From Ahaetulla prasina (taxonomy: Eukaryota > Chordata > Lepidosauria > Squamata > Colubridae): 64,000 bases of DNA. Under the pieces are notes generated by a model. It was not told where the DNA came from. It saw nothing but the letters and a program-made list of their open reading frames with translations, and made no database searches. Numbering within the stretch: the stretch's first letter is position 1; each line of letters begins with the position of its first letter. The stretch is taken from NCBI RefSeq assembly GCF_028640845.1, contig NC_080539.1:180185459-180249458 (forward strand), in the 5' to 3' direction. A program made the translations under genes and the position numbers. This document shows positions 1-12,300 of the stretch, in pieces.

Positions 1-2963
1 AAAACCACAGGGAGATAGTGCAAACTGCGCAGGAGTGGTGTTACATGGGAGCAACAAGTAGCTCCCGTTACTACCCGCGCAGCTGCATTCTGGACTAGCT
101 GCAGCCTCCGGGTGCACTTCAAGGGCAGCCCCATGTAGAGAGCATTGCAATAATCCAAACGGGAAGTGACAAGAACATGAGTGACCGTGCATAAGGCATC
201 CCGGTCAAGGAAGGGGCGCAACTGGCGGACCAAGCGAACTTGGTAAAAGGCCCTCTTGGAGACGGCCGCCAAATGATCATCAAACGACAGCCACCCATCC
301 AAGAGGACACCCAAGTTGCGTTCCCTTTCCATTGGGGCCAAGAACTCACCCCCCCCACAGTCAGCTGCGGGGTGCCGGCATCCACAGCCACTCCGTCTTG
401 GAGGGATTGAGCTTGAGTCTGTTTCTCCCCATCCAGACCCGTACAGCTTCCAGACACCGGGATAGCACTTCGACAGCTTCGTTGGGGTGGTCCGGGGTGG
501 AAAAGTACAGCTGCGTGTCATCAGCGTACAGATGATAACTCAGCCCGAAACCACTGATGACCTCACCCAGCGGCTTCATATAGATGTTGAACAGGAGGGG
601 CGAGAGAATCGACCCCTGAGGCACCCCACAAGCAGGCGCCGCGCCTGACCTCTGTCCCCTGTCAACACTGTCTGCAACCGGTCGGAGAGATAGGAGGAGA
701 ACCACCAATAAACGGTGCCTCCCACCCCCAAGCTCTCCAACCGGTGCAGCAAGATACTATGGTCGATGGTATCGAAAGCCGCTTAGAGGTCTAATAGGAC
801 CAGGGCAGAGGAACAACCTCTATCCCTGGCCTTCCAGAGGTCATCCACCAACGCGACCAAAGCTGTCTCCGTACTATGTCCGGACCGGAAGCCGGACTGG
901 AACGGGTCTAGATAGATGGCTTCATCCACAAAGCGAAGGTTGGAGACTGGATGATAATTTCCCAAAATAGCTGGGTCCAGGGAAGGCTTCTTGAGGAGGG
1001 GTCTCACCACCGCCTCTTTCAAGGCAGTGGGGAAAACCCCTTCCAACAATGAAGCATTTATAATTCCCTGGAGCCAGCCTCGTGTCACTTCCTGAGTGGC
1101 CAGCACCAGCCAGGAAGGACACGGGTCCAGTAAACATGTGGTTGCATGTAACCTCCCCAGCAACCTGTCCACGTCCTCGGGAGCCACAGACTCAAATTCA
1201 TCCCAAACGACCTCAACAAGACGTGCATCCGTCATCCCGCCTGGATCATCGCAATTTTGGTCTAAGATATCCCGAAGCTGAACGATTTTATCGTATAGAT
1301 AACCATTAAACTCCTCAGCACGTCCCTGTAGGGGGTCCTCCCGCCCCCCCTGGTGAAGGAGGGAGCGAGTCACCCGAAACAGGGTGGCCGGGCGGTTATC
1401 TGCCGATGCAATGAGAGTGGAAACGTAAGAACGTTTCGCCTCCCTCATTGCCACTAGGTAGGTCTTAGTAAAAGATCTCACTAGTGTCCGATCAGCTTCG
1501 GAACGGCTAGACCTCCAAGAACTCTCTAGGTGTCTTCTCTGGCGTTTCATCTCCCTCAGCTCCTCAGAAAACCGAGGAGCCAATTGAGACCTACGCCGGG
1601 TCAGAGGCCGCAAAGGCACGACACGGTCCAAAGCCCCAGCCGCGGCCCGTTCCCAGGCCGCAACTAGTTCTTCAGTCGTGCCGTGGGCAAGATCCTCAGG
1701 AAACGGCCCAAGCTCCGTCCGGAACCTATCAGGGTCCATCAGGTGCCTGGGACGGAACCAACACATTGGCTCCGTCTCCCTGCGGTGGTGAGCGGCGGTC
1801 CGAAAGTCCAGGCGAAGGAGAAAATGATCTGACCATGACACTGGTTCCGTGACTAAATCTCCTAATTCCAGATCATTAATCCACTGTCCAGAGATAAAAA
1901 TCAGATCTAGTGTGCCTCCCCCCATGTGTGTAGGGCCATCAGTTACTTGAATCAGGTCCATGGCCGTCATGAAAGCCTGGAACTCCTGAGCTACCATTGA
2001 TGACAAGCCGGCCGATGGCAAGTTGAAATCCCCCATGACCAAAAGTCTGGGAATCTCAACTGCCACCCCGGCAAGCACCTCCAGCAGCTCAGGTAGGGCT
2101 GTAGTCACGCAGCAAGGAGCCAGGTACGCGATCAACAGACCCATCTGATTCCGATGGCCCCACTTCACAAGGAGGGATTCACAACCAGCTATCTGAGGCA
2201 CAGTGGACTCCCTCGGCTCTAGGCTTTCCTTAATCACAACCGCCACCCCCCCACCCCTACCTTGGGCCCTCGGCCAATGAAATGCATGGAAACCCGGAGG
2301 GCACAGTTCAACCAGGGGAACACCCCCCTCTGTGCCCAACCAGGTCTCTGTAATGCCCGTAAAGTCCGCGGACTCCCTCTGAATAAGGTCACAAATCAAG
2401 GGAGCCTTATTAACCACGGACCGGGCATTGCACAGCATCAGCCGAAGACCCAAGCTCTGAGGATCTTGACCATCCGGGGAACGAGTAAGGACTGAGGGGC
2501 CGGAGCACGTGATCGCTTTTAAACATCGAGCATGTGCTCCCAGGGAACGATACGGCCCCTTGCCTCCGCCATATCTGCCTCTCCCACTTACTGTACAGAT
2601 GGAAAAACACTCTACGCTCCGAACATCCCCCTCTCCCCCTGTCTTCGGACCTGATGAAATAATGCCATGAGCACGCAATGGGACTGGACATACACTCCCC
2701 CACCTCCCCAATGGGTTCTTCCCCTCACCCATCTCATCCCTCCCCCCCTCCCAACCCTTAAAATCCCCATTAGAACTCCCCTTAAAAAATCTATTAAAAC
2801 AACTAATTAAAAAACCCCTAAGCCTCCTATTTTTTGCATGCCACCTCTCGGGGCTCCAAAGCCCGTCCTCAAGGTGGGCCCTCGATAATCTGGAGGGCCA
2901 AACCCGCGAGAGAGGGGCATCTCGCAGGGCAAGTAGATCAGCCGCGGTAAACGATCGCATCAC
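1..2963 (-). pseudogene. CR1 ORF2 (endonuclease + reverse transcriptase), broken
   Basis: From 2963 down to 783 one frame of 726 codons is open. Residues 1-170 are an uncharacterised N-terminal part. About 172-385 is an AP endonuclease with CNARS, TETWL, GDFNLP and SDHFLL motifs. The RT begins with [15 protein letters not shown]. The frame stops right after ALVLLDL, where a serine codon (TCA in sister copies) has become TAA just before the AFD of RT motif A. A frameshift near 650 then moves RT motif B ([13 protein letters not shown]) and the YADD box (about 507-533) to another frame. One nonsense change plus at least one frameshift means this copy cannot make full-length ORF2p. Confidence 0.88.
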
Positions 2964-3159
2964 AGAGAAAGTCCGGCAAGAAGCTCATCCTGGGCTGGTC
3001 AAGATGGTAGTAGATGATAAAGCAGATGATAAAGTGACCACGACTAGTGTATCCTGATGGGAAACAGTTAATGGAAATCCTTATGCGGTAGATGACCAAA
3101 CCGCTAACTCAGTCAATTCACCACCCCATACAAACAACCAGGGGTGGACTATGGAAGAA

Positions 3160-3960
3160 GGGGGGAGGAACGATGATAAAGATGATTAAGATGTTAAATA
3201 ATAAAAGGGGTGTCCGCTGGGCCCGTGGGCCTTCCTCAAGGCAACCACCAGGTATCCACGCCACCCGCTAGGACAAGGCTACACCCACGTTGGGCCTATC
3301 GGGCCTCGAAACACCGGGGCAGGCCGCTGCCGCCTGCCACCTCCGCCTGGCCATCGCCGCCGAAAAAGCCCCATCGCCACCGCATGAAGGCCACCGAAAT
3401 CCCCACCATCCGGGAAGGGACTCCAGTCGCCAAATCCTGCCAGCAGTCCCGGGGCTCCACTGGTGCCAACGCCGATCGAAGGAAAACCAGGCCGCTGCTG
3501 CCGCCACCGGGAAGTCAAAAAGGCCGACGGAGGCCCGGGAGGCCCTCCAGATCTCCTCCGGGGCTCCTCCCATCGCCCCCGAAGACGCCCAGCTCCAAGT
3601 CACCCATCTTCCAGGTGACTGAATCTTCCTCCACCAAGGCAGGAGTCCAGGGGGGGTCCAAGGTGTCAAAGGCCCCCCGCCGCCCCCGCCGCCAAAATGC
3701 CAAAAAGGCCGGCGGCGGCTTGGCAAGCTGCCAGGATCACCATTAAAACACCACAACTCCGGGGCTCCTCCCAATGCCCCCCGAAGTCGCACAACACCAA
3801 ATCACCCTTTTTCCGGGTAACCGGATCTTCTTCCATCAGGGCGGGGGCCTAGGATGTTATCAAGGCCCCCCCCAGACCCGGACAAAGCCCGAAAAGGCCC
3901 GTCGCCGCTCCCCCGATCAGCAGGGCGACGCCATCTTGGACATGCTCAGTAGGCTTTCAA
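3160..3960 (-). promoter_or_regulatory. GC-rich, partly tandem 5' leader of CR1 (candidate promoter)
   Basis: This stretch is much richer in G+C and CpG than its surroundings and lies where the 5' UTR of the minus-strand CR1 belongs. Two units of about 200 bp start at 3560 and 3761, both opening with GGGGCTCCTCCC on the plus strand; a diverged third piece lies before them. Tandem GC-rich leader monomers are a known promoter design in LINEs. ORFs of up to 178 codons on both strands here have no recognisable domain and are composition artefacts. Promoter activity is inferred, not shown. Confidence 0.5.
3927..3941 (-). promoter_or_regulatory. YY1-like site near the 5' end of CR1
   Basis: On the minus strand the bases read GTCCAAGATGGCGTC, containing the YY1 core AAGATGGCG. 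It lies within about 20 bp of where the GC-rich CR1 leader ends. The position resembles the YY1 site at the start of mammalian L1. Function is inference. Confidence 0.4.
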
Positions 3961-3987
3961 GACAATCTATGTATAGAAGATCTAGAG

Positions 3988-4562
3988 CAATGATGGCTAA
4001 CCTTTTTGACATCGCAACAGATGAGGGGAAGGTTCACGTGTGCGCATGCTCACACCCATAATTCTATGCACCCCACCCCGCGCATGTGCGCACAACCCCC
4101 CTCCCCCCCGTTTCTGGCACGCAATGGCCTGGTAGGCCCATTTTTCTTTCTCACCTGGCTCCAGATCCTCTCTATGCATCTGGGGAGGGCGAAAACAGCC
4201 TTCCCCCTGCAGAGGCCCTCCGGAGGCCCAAAATGGCCCATTTTCCAACTTCTGGTTGGACAGGAAGTGACTTTTTTTCTGTCCCCAGCCTCCAGAGCCT
4301 CTCTAGGGCCTGGGGAAAGCTGTTTTTGACCTCCCTAAATGCATAGAGAAGATCTGGTGCCAGGTGAAAAAGAAAAACAAGCCTCCCCCCACCCAGAGAC
4401 TCCAGAGACAGGAAACAGCCTGTTTCCCTACTTTTGGTGGATCCGGAAGGCCCAAAAATCAGCTGGTGGTGTGCGCATGCGCACTGGAGTTGAGCAGGCG
4501 TGCCCACTGATATGGCTACATGTGCCACCTGTGCCACACATGCGATAGGTTTGCCATCACGG
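3988..4562. mobile_element. hAT-type MITE, 575 bp, perfect 8-bp TSD
   Basis: Termini are CAATGATGGC at the left and GCCATCACGG at the right, imperfect inverted repeats. The element is flanked by atctagag at 3980-3987 and at 4563-4570, a perfect 8-bp duplication as expected for hAT transposition. No transposase ORF is present. A relative with the same termini lies at 10924-11298. Confidence 0.85.
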
Positions 4563-4570
4563 ATCTAGAG

Positions 4571-4973
4571 GAACCTTTTCAGAAAAATATGCCAATAGCT
4601 GTTATTTATGAGGAATTGTTATACTAAATTAGCTATTGAAGTTTATGGAAGGATAAATTGTTTCCAATATGAGCACTGCTTTTGTATATGAAAAGGTGTT
4701 AGGAATTGGACTTACTTGTTCCTCCAGGCTTTGAGTCAGTGATATTCATGTTATCCAATTAAGTAGAATAAGTTAAAAACCTAAGCACTAAACCAACACC
4801 ATTCACCACAATTCTTGGCTCTCCAAGTGATCCACTTTCCAGTACCCTCTCATTCATTCCCACCCAGGCATTCCTGTCCTTTAACACTCTCCCTATCACC
4901 CGAAGATCACATGGAGATTATTGCACAATCTCCTCTTAAACTCATGGCTCAGAATTCTATTATCTTCATTCCG

Positions 4974-4981
<8 letters not shown>
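4571..4981. other. Non-coding, no recognisable element
   Basis: About 410 bp of ordinary AT-rich sequence between the MITE and the AT repeat, presumably intron. I see no exon: the expected CYP2 exon 3 sequence (NGEHW...RRF) does not occur here. Confidence 0.5.
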
Positions 4982-5069
<88 letters not shown>

Positions 5070-5102
5070 ATTGATTTGTATACCGCCCTTCTCCCAAAGG
5101 AC

Positions 5103-5184
<82 letters not shown>

Positions 5185-5185
5185 T
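4982..5185. repeat. (AT)n microsatellite with an embedded second copy of a CR1 tail
   Basis: Two long (TA)n runs, about 4982-5066 and 5106-5180, are separated by a 38-bp piece that repeats the CR1 3' terminus found again at 5193-5228. The arrangement suggests that the tail and its adjoining AT run were duplicated together. Confidence 0.9.
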
Positions 5186-5655
5186 TATTTATTTGATTGA
5201 TTTGTATACTGCCCTTCTCCCAAAGGACTCAGGGCGGTTCACAGCCAATAAAATGCATATAATATAGATTAAGAACAGTATAAAAAACTTATTCAATATA
5301 TGGCATAAAAACTAAAATAAGAATAAAAACCCCATTTAAAACTACATTTAAGCTAGCCCTTTGGATGAAACAGAAGCATCTTCAGCTCGCGGTGAAAGGT
5401 CCAGAGGTCAGGGAGTTGACGAAGCCCCAGAGGCATCTCATTCCAGAGGGCCAGAGCCCCCAAAGAGAAGGCCTTCCCCCTGGGGGTCGCCAGCCGACAT
5501 TGTTTGGCCAACGGTACCCTGAGGAGGCCCTCCCTGTGGGAGCGCACAGGTCAATGGGAGGCTACTGGCGGCAGTAGGCGGTCCCGTAAGTAACCCGGTC
5601 CTATGCCATGGAGCGCTTTAAAGGTAGTAACCAACACCTTGAATTGCACCCTATC
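5186..5655 (-). mobile_element. CR1 LINE, 3' fragment
   Basis: The sequence CCGCCCTTCTCCCAAAGGACT is the minus-strand version of the CR1 terminus. The body corresponds to the C-terminal end of ORF2 (a diverged WNEMPLGLRQLPDL-like segment at 5353-5547) plus the 3' UTR. It is truncated at the 5' side near 5655. Confidence 0.85.
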
Positions 5656-6178
5656 ACCAATATATAAACTCCTATTTTGATCCCACATGTCAGACATACC
5701 AAGTTTTGAAAGAATGAAGAATGAATATGGTTAATAAAAATTATCAACATCTTTCTCTGTATTTAATGAAATTATTAAGGTACCTTCCACTTTAATATTA
5801 CATTTTTTTCTCATTAACAATTCATTGCTTACAGTGAATAAATATTAAATTATCAGGATGCATTAAACTTGCCAAAACCTTTCTGGTGTCAGCAATATTT
5901 CCCTATGTTGTTTGGAAATACGTTGGTCATGATCATTATCTGTTTTAGGAATTAGGAAGTGGAAACTATTTCTGGTTTTAAAAGGATGGGTTACAGAATT
6001 ATTCTTTGTGTTACTGTCAGTAAATATTAGCTCATAAATCCATGTTTTCTTGCTATCTTTTATGCAGAGTACAAAGTAGTTTCTATGATAAATGTATAAG
6101 CCATCTAAAGGGGACAAAAAGCAGGTTTAATTCTGTGATCCTTTCACAATTCTGTTTTAATTTATTTCTCATGACCAG

Positions 6179-6339
6179 GAAAGCCATTTGACCCAGCAAC
6201 AATTCTGAAAGCTGCAGCTGCCAATATCATAGTTTCTTTTTTACTTGGCAAGAGATTTGAATATGAAGATGCTACACTTCTAAGACTTCTGGAGTTAGTT
6301 GAAGAAAATTTACACCTTGCAGGGACTCCTGCTGTGTTG
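6179..6339 (+). CDS. P450 gene A exon 4 (161 bp)
   Basis: Acceptor CAG and donor GTAATG bound a 161-bp exon, the standard CYP2 exon 4 length. It enters in phase 1 (GA completes a glycine codon) and leaves in phase 0. It encodes KPFDP...[16 protein letters not shown]. Confidence 0.9.
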
Positions 6340-9300
6340 GTAATGTAATCTTTCATACGAAGAAAAACGTCATCCCTATAGTTTATTAAGGTTTAATTTG
6401 TGGGATTTGGATCTTAATTAATTAATAAACTTGATTTATCATATCTTTAGCACCCACGTATTTTAGTTGATGATACTGATGGTGATTTTGGAGGGTATGG
6501 AACAAACCTATTTGGATAAAAATGCTTTGAGATGTCTATTAGAAAATATATTCATAGTATTCAGTTCTCTTAATATGCTACCTCTCTTATTATTCAACTC
6601 TGTTTCAGGTATATAATATGTTTCCCAAGTTGGGATTCCTTTTGGGTGCTTATAAAAAAATAATGAATAACCAAAAAGAGTTCCATGAATTCATACAGGC
6701 CACTTTCCTTGAAAATCTCAAAGAGTTTGATGAAAATAACCAGAGGACTTTTATTGATGCATTTCTTGTTCGGCAGAAAAAGGTAATTTTAAAAAGCATT
6801 TTAAGTATGCAAGGAATTGTAACTGATTTTTTCTTTCTTTCACGTGTTTAAAAATATTCTGGCTGGTACCAGAATACATGCAGCTAGGGAAAATCCTTGC
6901 TTTAGAAATGTCCAGGAAAACAATTTCTTGCAGTGAAAGCCAGGGGTGAATATGTGAGTTTAGTTTGGAATTTGTGTAATCTCTTTCTCAGGTTGTGTAA
7001 TGATATAAACAAACAAAAATAATAAAAATTAATAACCTCCACCAGCAAGGACACTATTAAACAGCCAAGGCTGATTAAAACAGTGATCATGTTTAAAACT
7101 TTATGAAACAACATTCAGGAGGGGCTGTAAGTACCTCGAGGGTATGAGATTTCCCATTATTTGGCAGCTCCCCATCTTCCTGAATTCCTGAGTGATGGCT
7201 CTCCACAAGTCTTCTTGCAGCATCCTTCATGGCCAACGGATTCACTGTTCGTGTGATGTCTTTATTCCTTGTGTGTCTATTAAAGCTACTACAATGCTTG
7301 TACACCTCTAACTGGAACTTTTCCCTGTAAAATGCAACACTGGTTTTTTGTAGCAGTTGAATGAAGCAGTCACATGGGGGTCTCACTTAACAACCACTTT
7401 TCTCAATGTCCAACTGTGGTCATAAGTCAAGGATTACCTGTAGTACCAATTCTACAGTCTCTCACAGAGGGATAATTCTAGTAAGGAGATAGTCAGGTGG
7501 GCCCTTGGGAAGCAGCAGTGCAGGAGAAGCGGAAAGCCATTCTCCCTTTTTTAGAAATTGCAGTCTAAGGAAATCAATGGAAAAATGAAAGTGAGCTCTC
7601 AAACCTGAAATCTTTCTTCTTAAAGATTCATAAAATCACTCTTCATGAAAGAAAGCATTGAGCTAGCATGTATTGAGAAGAACTGGCAGAGAGAAGTGGG
7701 GAAGGTAATCGCAATTTTTCTCCAGATTCATTGCTGGTTCTTCCATTGTCACCATTCACTGGAACATAACAATGCAACAGTCACTCAGCAGATGCACTTC
7801 CCTACACAGCCACAGCAAAAGGATGTCCTGAATTCACGTATCCGGAATTATGGCATTTCTGCCGTAATTGACCCTAATTTTAATTCCCCTGCATACATAG
7901 ATATATGCCAATCTACAAGATGAAGCTGTCTTCATTTAGATGAAGTTCCTTTTCCATTTTCTCTTAAATTTCAAAACAGGAAACATTTTATTTTTTCTTT
8001 ATTTCAATTCATTCAGTAATTCATGGTCTTTCCCATATGCTTACAGTCTTCTTTAGCACAGATGCATCCTGTGATGACCTGGGTATGGCACAAAGGCAAC
8101 ACAGCCAGAGAATAAGTATGAGTCCCTTTATTAGCTTCAACTTTGCCCCCAACGTCGCTTTTACTCTCCGGTCTGGAGAAAAACTCTCCCACAAACCTTT
8201 AACAGCCTTTGATCTGAAAATACTCTAGTCCAAGCATTATAAGCAGAAACTATAAATCCAACAAGGCAAGATAAAGTAATTAATCTGGCAGGGCAAGCAA
8301 GATAAGGAGCCCATGTTCCTCCTCAACCTCCTCACTGTCCAACTCTACTGCCAGCTCCGCAGGCTGCAGGCGGACCACAACAGCCAGGAACCCAAATAAA
8401 GCAGTTAACATGAGATGAACTCAGCATTTGTTCCCGACAACTGCCCCTCCAAATATCTTCTCCTTTAAACTCCATTCCCAGGTGTGCCTTGTGAAGGGAA
8501 TCGGGGCCCTTTCCTCCCTCATAAGCCATGCAACCCACGTTGCTCTCTTCTGTGTTCTTCCCTATGTGCCCTAGGATGAAGAAGGGGTGGGCCATGGTCT
8601 TCATCAGAACCCCTCTCCCTTGTTCTACCCGTCTCCTGCTCTGCCCAACCTGACTCCACAGCCAACGGAGCCATTCTCTCACTCTCTGTCAGTTGTTGGT
8701 CTTCAATCTCAGAGTTAAATTCCGATGTGGGCATGACAATTCCATAAACCCTAGTATCCATCATCTTTTTGGTCAAGCAAGACCTTGACATAATTCTTTG
8801 TGGCAGGACATGAGTGTTAGGGCTCCCTGCTAATCATAGAACACAAAACCTGCCACTTTGGGCACATTTTAGCCAGCATGCGACAATACCACCAAAGGTC
8901 AATTTTGCTGCATATAGGAACTAAAAATATGATCTCTAATTTAAAGTCTACTTTGCAAGCCACTCTACTATTGTCTGCAACTCAATATAGATAATCCTTG
9001 AATTATGACAGCAATTCAGCCTGGAATTTCTGTTACTGAGCGATGGTTGTGAAGTACAATTGAATTGCTTAGTGATAGGAATCCCTGCATTTCCAACTGC
9101 CATTGTTAACTGAACTGAAGTAGTTGTTAGACAAGGACTTCCTCACAACTCCTATGGCTTCCCACAACCAAAGCCAGGGGAGGAAGCCAACAGGAAGTTG
9201 CCATCCCAGGAGGCTTCCAAACAGCCAGCAGGTTGCCAAATAGCTGCTGCTGGGTATGGGATGACATGCAGGGGTATGTAAGTGGATGGAGCAGAATAGT

Positions 9301-12300
9301 GCAAGCACAGAATGATTGGAATGGTTGCGTCCAGATGGGGAGAGACTGAGGGAGGGCATGGGATTGTGGGGTGCACAAGGGTGCAAGGGAGGGGGAGTCA
9401 AGGCTTGGGAAGGAGTGTGGTGTTGCACAGAGGGGCAAGTGGAGAGATTTACCCCAGAAAATCCCTGCTGGCTTCCCATTATCTTTATGGAGGAAACAAC
9501 AAGGAAGACTGCAAAAGGCAAGCAATTAATCACAGCCACTGAACTATAGTAAGTGCTAGACCATGGTTGCCAAGCACCCAAAGCAGGATCATGTAATTGT
9601 GGGACTGCTCAGATGGTTGAAAGTCCAAGAATTGGTTATAACCATCATTTGTTTACTATCATTTTAACTTGAAATGCTCCTGGAATGAATGGTCATAAGT
9701 TAAAGACTATCTCTAGTAGGTACATTAGTGACATATTCAGGACGCTTATATTTTGCTTTAGTCTGTTTGATAAGGCTTTATATAAGCAGAAATCTCAAGG
9801 CTAGATTTAATCATGGTCATAATCACTGTAACTATATTGATAGCCTTTCCCCCATTATAAATAATAATCCTAAAATTTATTACAGTTAAGGAACACACTG
9901 TCCTCCAGTTTTTGTGAAGTACAACTCTCACAATATCTTGACACTGGAAATTTGGAGGACACTGCTTTATATAAGCAGAAATCTACAGTCTAGATTTAAT
10001 CATGGTCATAATTAATCATGGTCACTATTAATATATAGTTTGATAGCCCACTGTAGATATTAATCCCAATATTTATTACAGATAAACAACACAATGTACT
10101 CCAGTTCATGTGAACTACAACTCTCATAATCTCCTGACACTGTAACATCTATTCCATGGGTGAAATGCTACTGGTTCGCTCCAGTTTGGGCTAATCGGTA
10201 GTGATAAAAACTCAGTTTTTATCTGAGTTTTTATCACTACCGATGATAAAAATCAGTTCATTTGAACCGGTAGATAAAAAGCTACCAGTTTGGTTGAACC
10301 AGTAGTTCATTTCAGTTCAGTACCAGTTCAGTTGAATAGGCACTGTAAAAGCTACTGGTTCCTCCGAACCATTATTTCCGATGAACAGCTGTGCAGAAGG
10401 GTTTAGCTTTGCTAGAAAGCAGGAAATCCTGCTTTCTAGCAAACCTAAATCACGCACCACAGCTGATTCCCCCTCTTGCTTCTACTTACCTTCACAAGCC
10501 TCCTTTTGGTGCGCATGTGCACGCAGCAAACCTGTAACAAACCAGTTTGGATTTCACCACTGATCTGTTCATGTATGTAGATTATAGACATACATTAAAT
10601 GTCTATAATGGATATCTTTTCTTTATACTCTTCAGGAGAATAAGATGTCAACAAATAGCTATTTCCATAATGATAACCTTATAGGTCTCGTGGATAACCT
10701 ATTTATTGCTGGCATGGATACAACTTCAAACACTTTGTACTGGACCTTACTCCTAATGATGAAGTATCCAGAAGTTCAGAGTAAGCAGTTTTATTTGACT
10801 GATTTTCAGTAAAAGTGTATAATAATGTGGCAAAATAACATGGGGTGGAAGAATAAGAAGCAAGAATGAGTTGCCCCATCTATTTATATTTAAAGGAATT
10901 AATGTGATGTGAGAGTGTTATAACCATGATGGCAAACCTATGACATGCGTACAGCAGTTGTCATGCAGTGCCCTCTCTGTGGGCAAGCAAGCCTTCACCC
11001 CAGTTCAACTTTACCATGCATGCGCATGCGCCTCCCACTGCCCAGCTGGTCATTGAGTCTCTGCCATGCATGTTTGGGGACAGGGCGCGTGCAGGGTGAA
11101 CATGCATGCGCAGGGGGCGGAGCGCATGGGGGAAGGATGTGTGTGCATGCGTGGGGGGCAGGGGACATGGGGAGCACATGCGCATGCATGTGGGGGCGTG
11201 CATGTGAGGGTGGGGTGCATGCGCACATTGCATTTTGGTGATTTGGGTGCATACCATGTGCTTTGGGCACTCCATCCGGAAAAGGTTACCCATCACTGGA
11301 TTATAAAATCTCACCATATGTACATATACTTTCAGAGATTTCTGAAAGATGTAGCAGTCACAGAATATGTGTTATGTACCTATCACTTCTCATTACTGCT
11401 GAATATGAGCTAAGATTGAATAGAGTTTTCTGCTAAGAATTATACATTTCAAGGACAATACTCCCTTAATTGATTTCTTATATCTCACTAATCATTTCAT
11501 AATCTCTATACCTTAAAATATAAACAGTCAACCTTTTTCTGCATGGGCATAATCATAGAATAATATATATGGTGAATAAAAGTACCGAAAGAAAAATTAC
11601 AAGCATAAATCACAAATGATTATACTATAAATGTTCTTTGGAATTTTTGCATAAACTCCCATTTAAACCAAAATTGAAATTATGGAATCATCTTGATGAG
11701 ATTCTATTTTTTCAGGGAAAGTCCAAGAAGAAATTGCAAAAGAGGTTGGGGTTCGTCAGCCAAGGACAGAAGACCGATTCAAAATGCCTTACACCAATGC
11801 AGTAATTCATGAAATTCAAAGGTTTGCTGATATTATTCCAACCAATTTGCCCCATGCAACCTCCAAGGATATAACTTTCAAAGGCTTCTTCATTCCCAAG
11901 GTGATTGCTGTGAAATTGTTAATGTTCCAATCTTACTTTGTACACTATAAACAATTTATGACTATAATTAAGCCCACAATCTTAATCATAAGTCATGATG
12001 GACATAAAGTGCATCACTATGTGACCACGCCCACTTTTATGACCTTTTTTGTGGCACTCATTAAGCAAACATTGGGGTCATAAAGTGAATGCTGTGGTCA
12101 TTAAGTGGACCCAGTATTCACTGTAGCACTTTTTGGCCAGAAACTGAAAGTAAATGCCAGTTTCTTGCAAAAACATAAATTGCAGTCATATGATCATGGG
12201 AGGCTACAAACAACCACGGTGTTGAAAGGGGGGCAGAGGTCGACCGTGAGGCACCTCACTTGTGGGGTGCCGCAGGGGTCGATTCTCTCGCCTCTCCTGT

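Larger units (their letters stand above)
1..3960 (-). mobile_element. CR1-clade LINE, near full length at its 5' side, 3' end outside window
   Basis: Read on the minus strand this is a CR1 non-LTR retrotransposon that runs off the left edge. In element order it has a GC-rich leader (about 3960-3160), an AT-rich joint, then ORF2 starting near 2963 with an AP-type endonuclease followed by reverse transcriptase. It differs from the other CR1 copies here in keeping the leader; they are truncated at the 5' side. It lies upstream of exon 4 of P450 gene A, so it probably sits in an intron of that gene. CR1 membership rests on the RT motifs and on the shared 3' portion seen in complete form at 56311-56349. 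Confidence 0.9.

Noticed and set aside
3210..3792. Overlapping long ORFs on both strands in the GC-rich stretch
   Set aside because: Composition artefact of the CR1 leader; no domain, and both strands open at once because stop codons are rare in GC-rich DNA.
5067..5267. ORF rich in Tyr-Ile repeats
   Set aside because: Translation of an (AT)n microsatellite.
8070..8810. Confident solo LTR call
   Set aside because: TG...CA ends and a polyadenylation-like motif are present, but no matching 5-bp flanks were found; kept only as a low-confidence feature.
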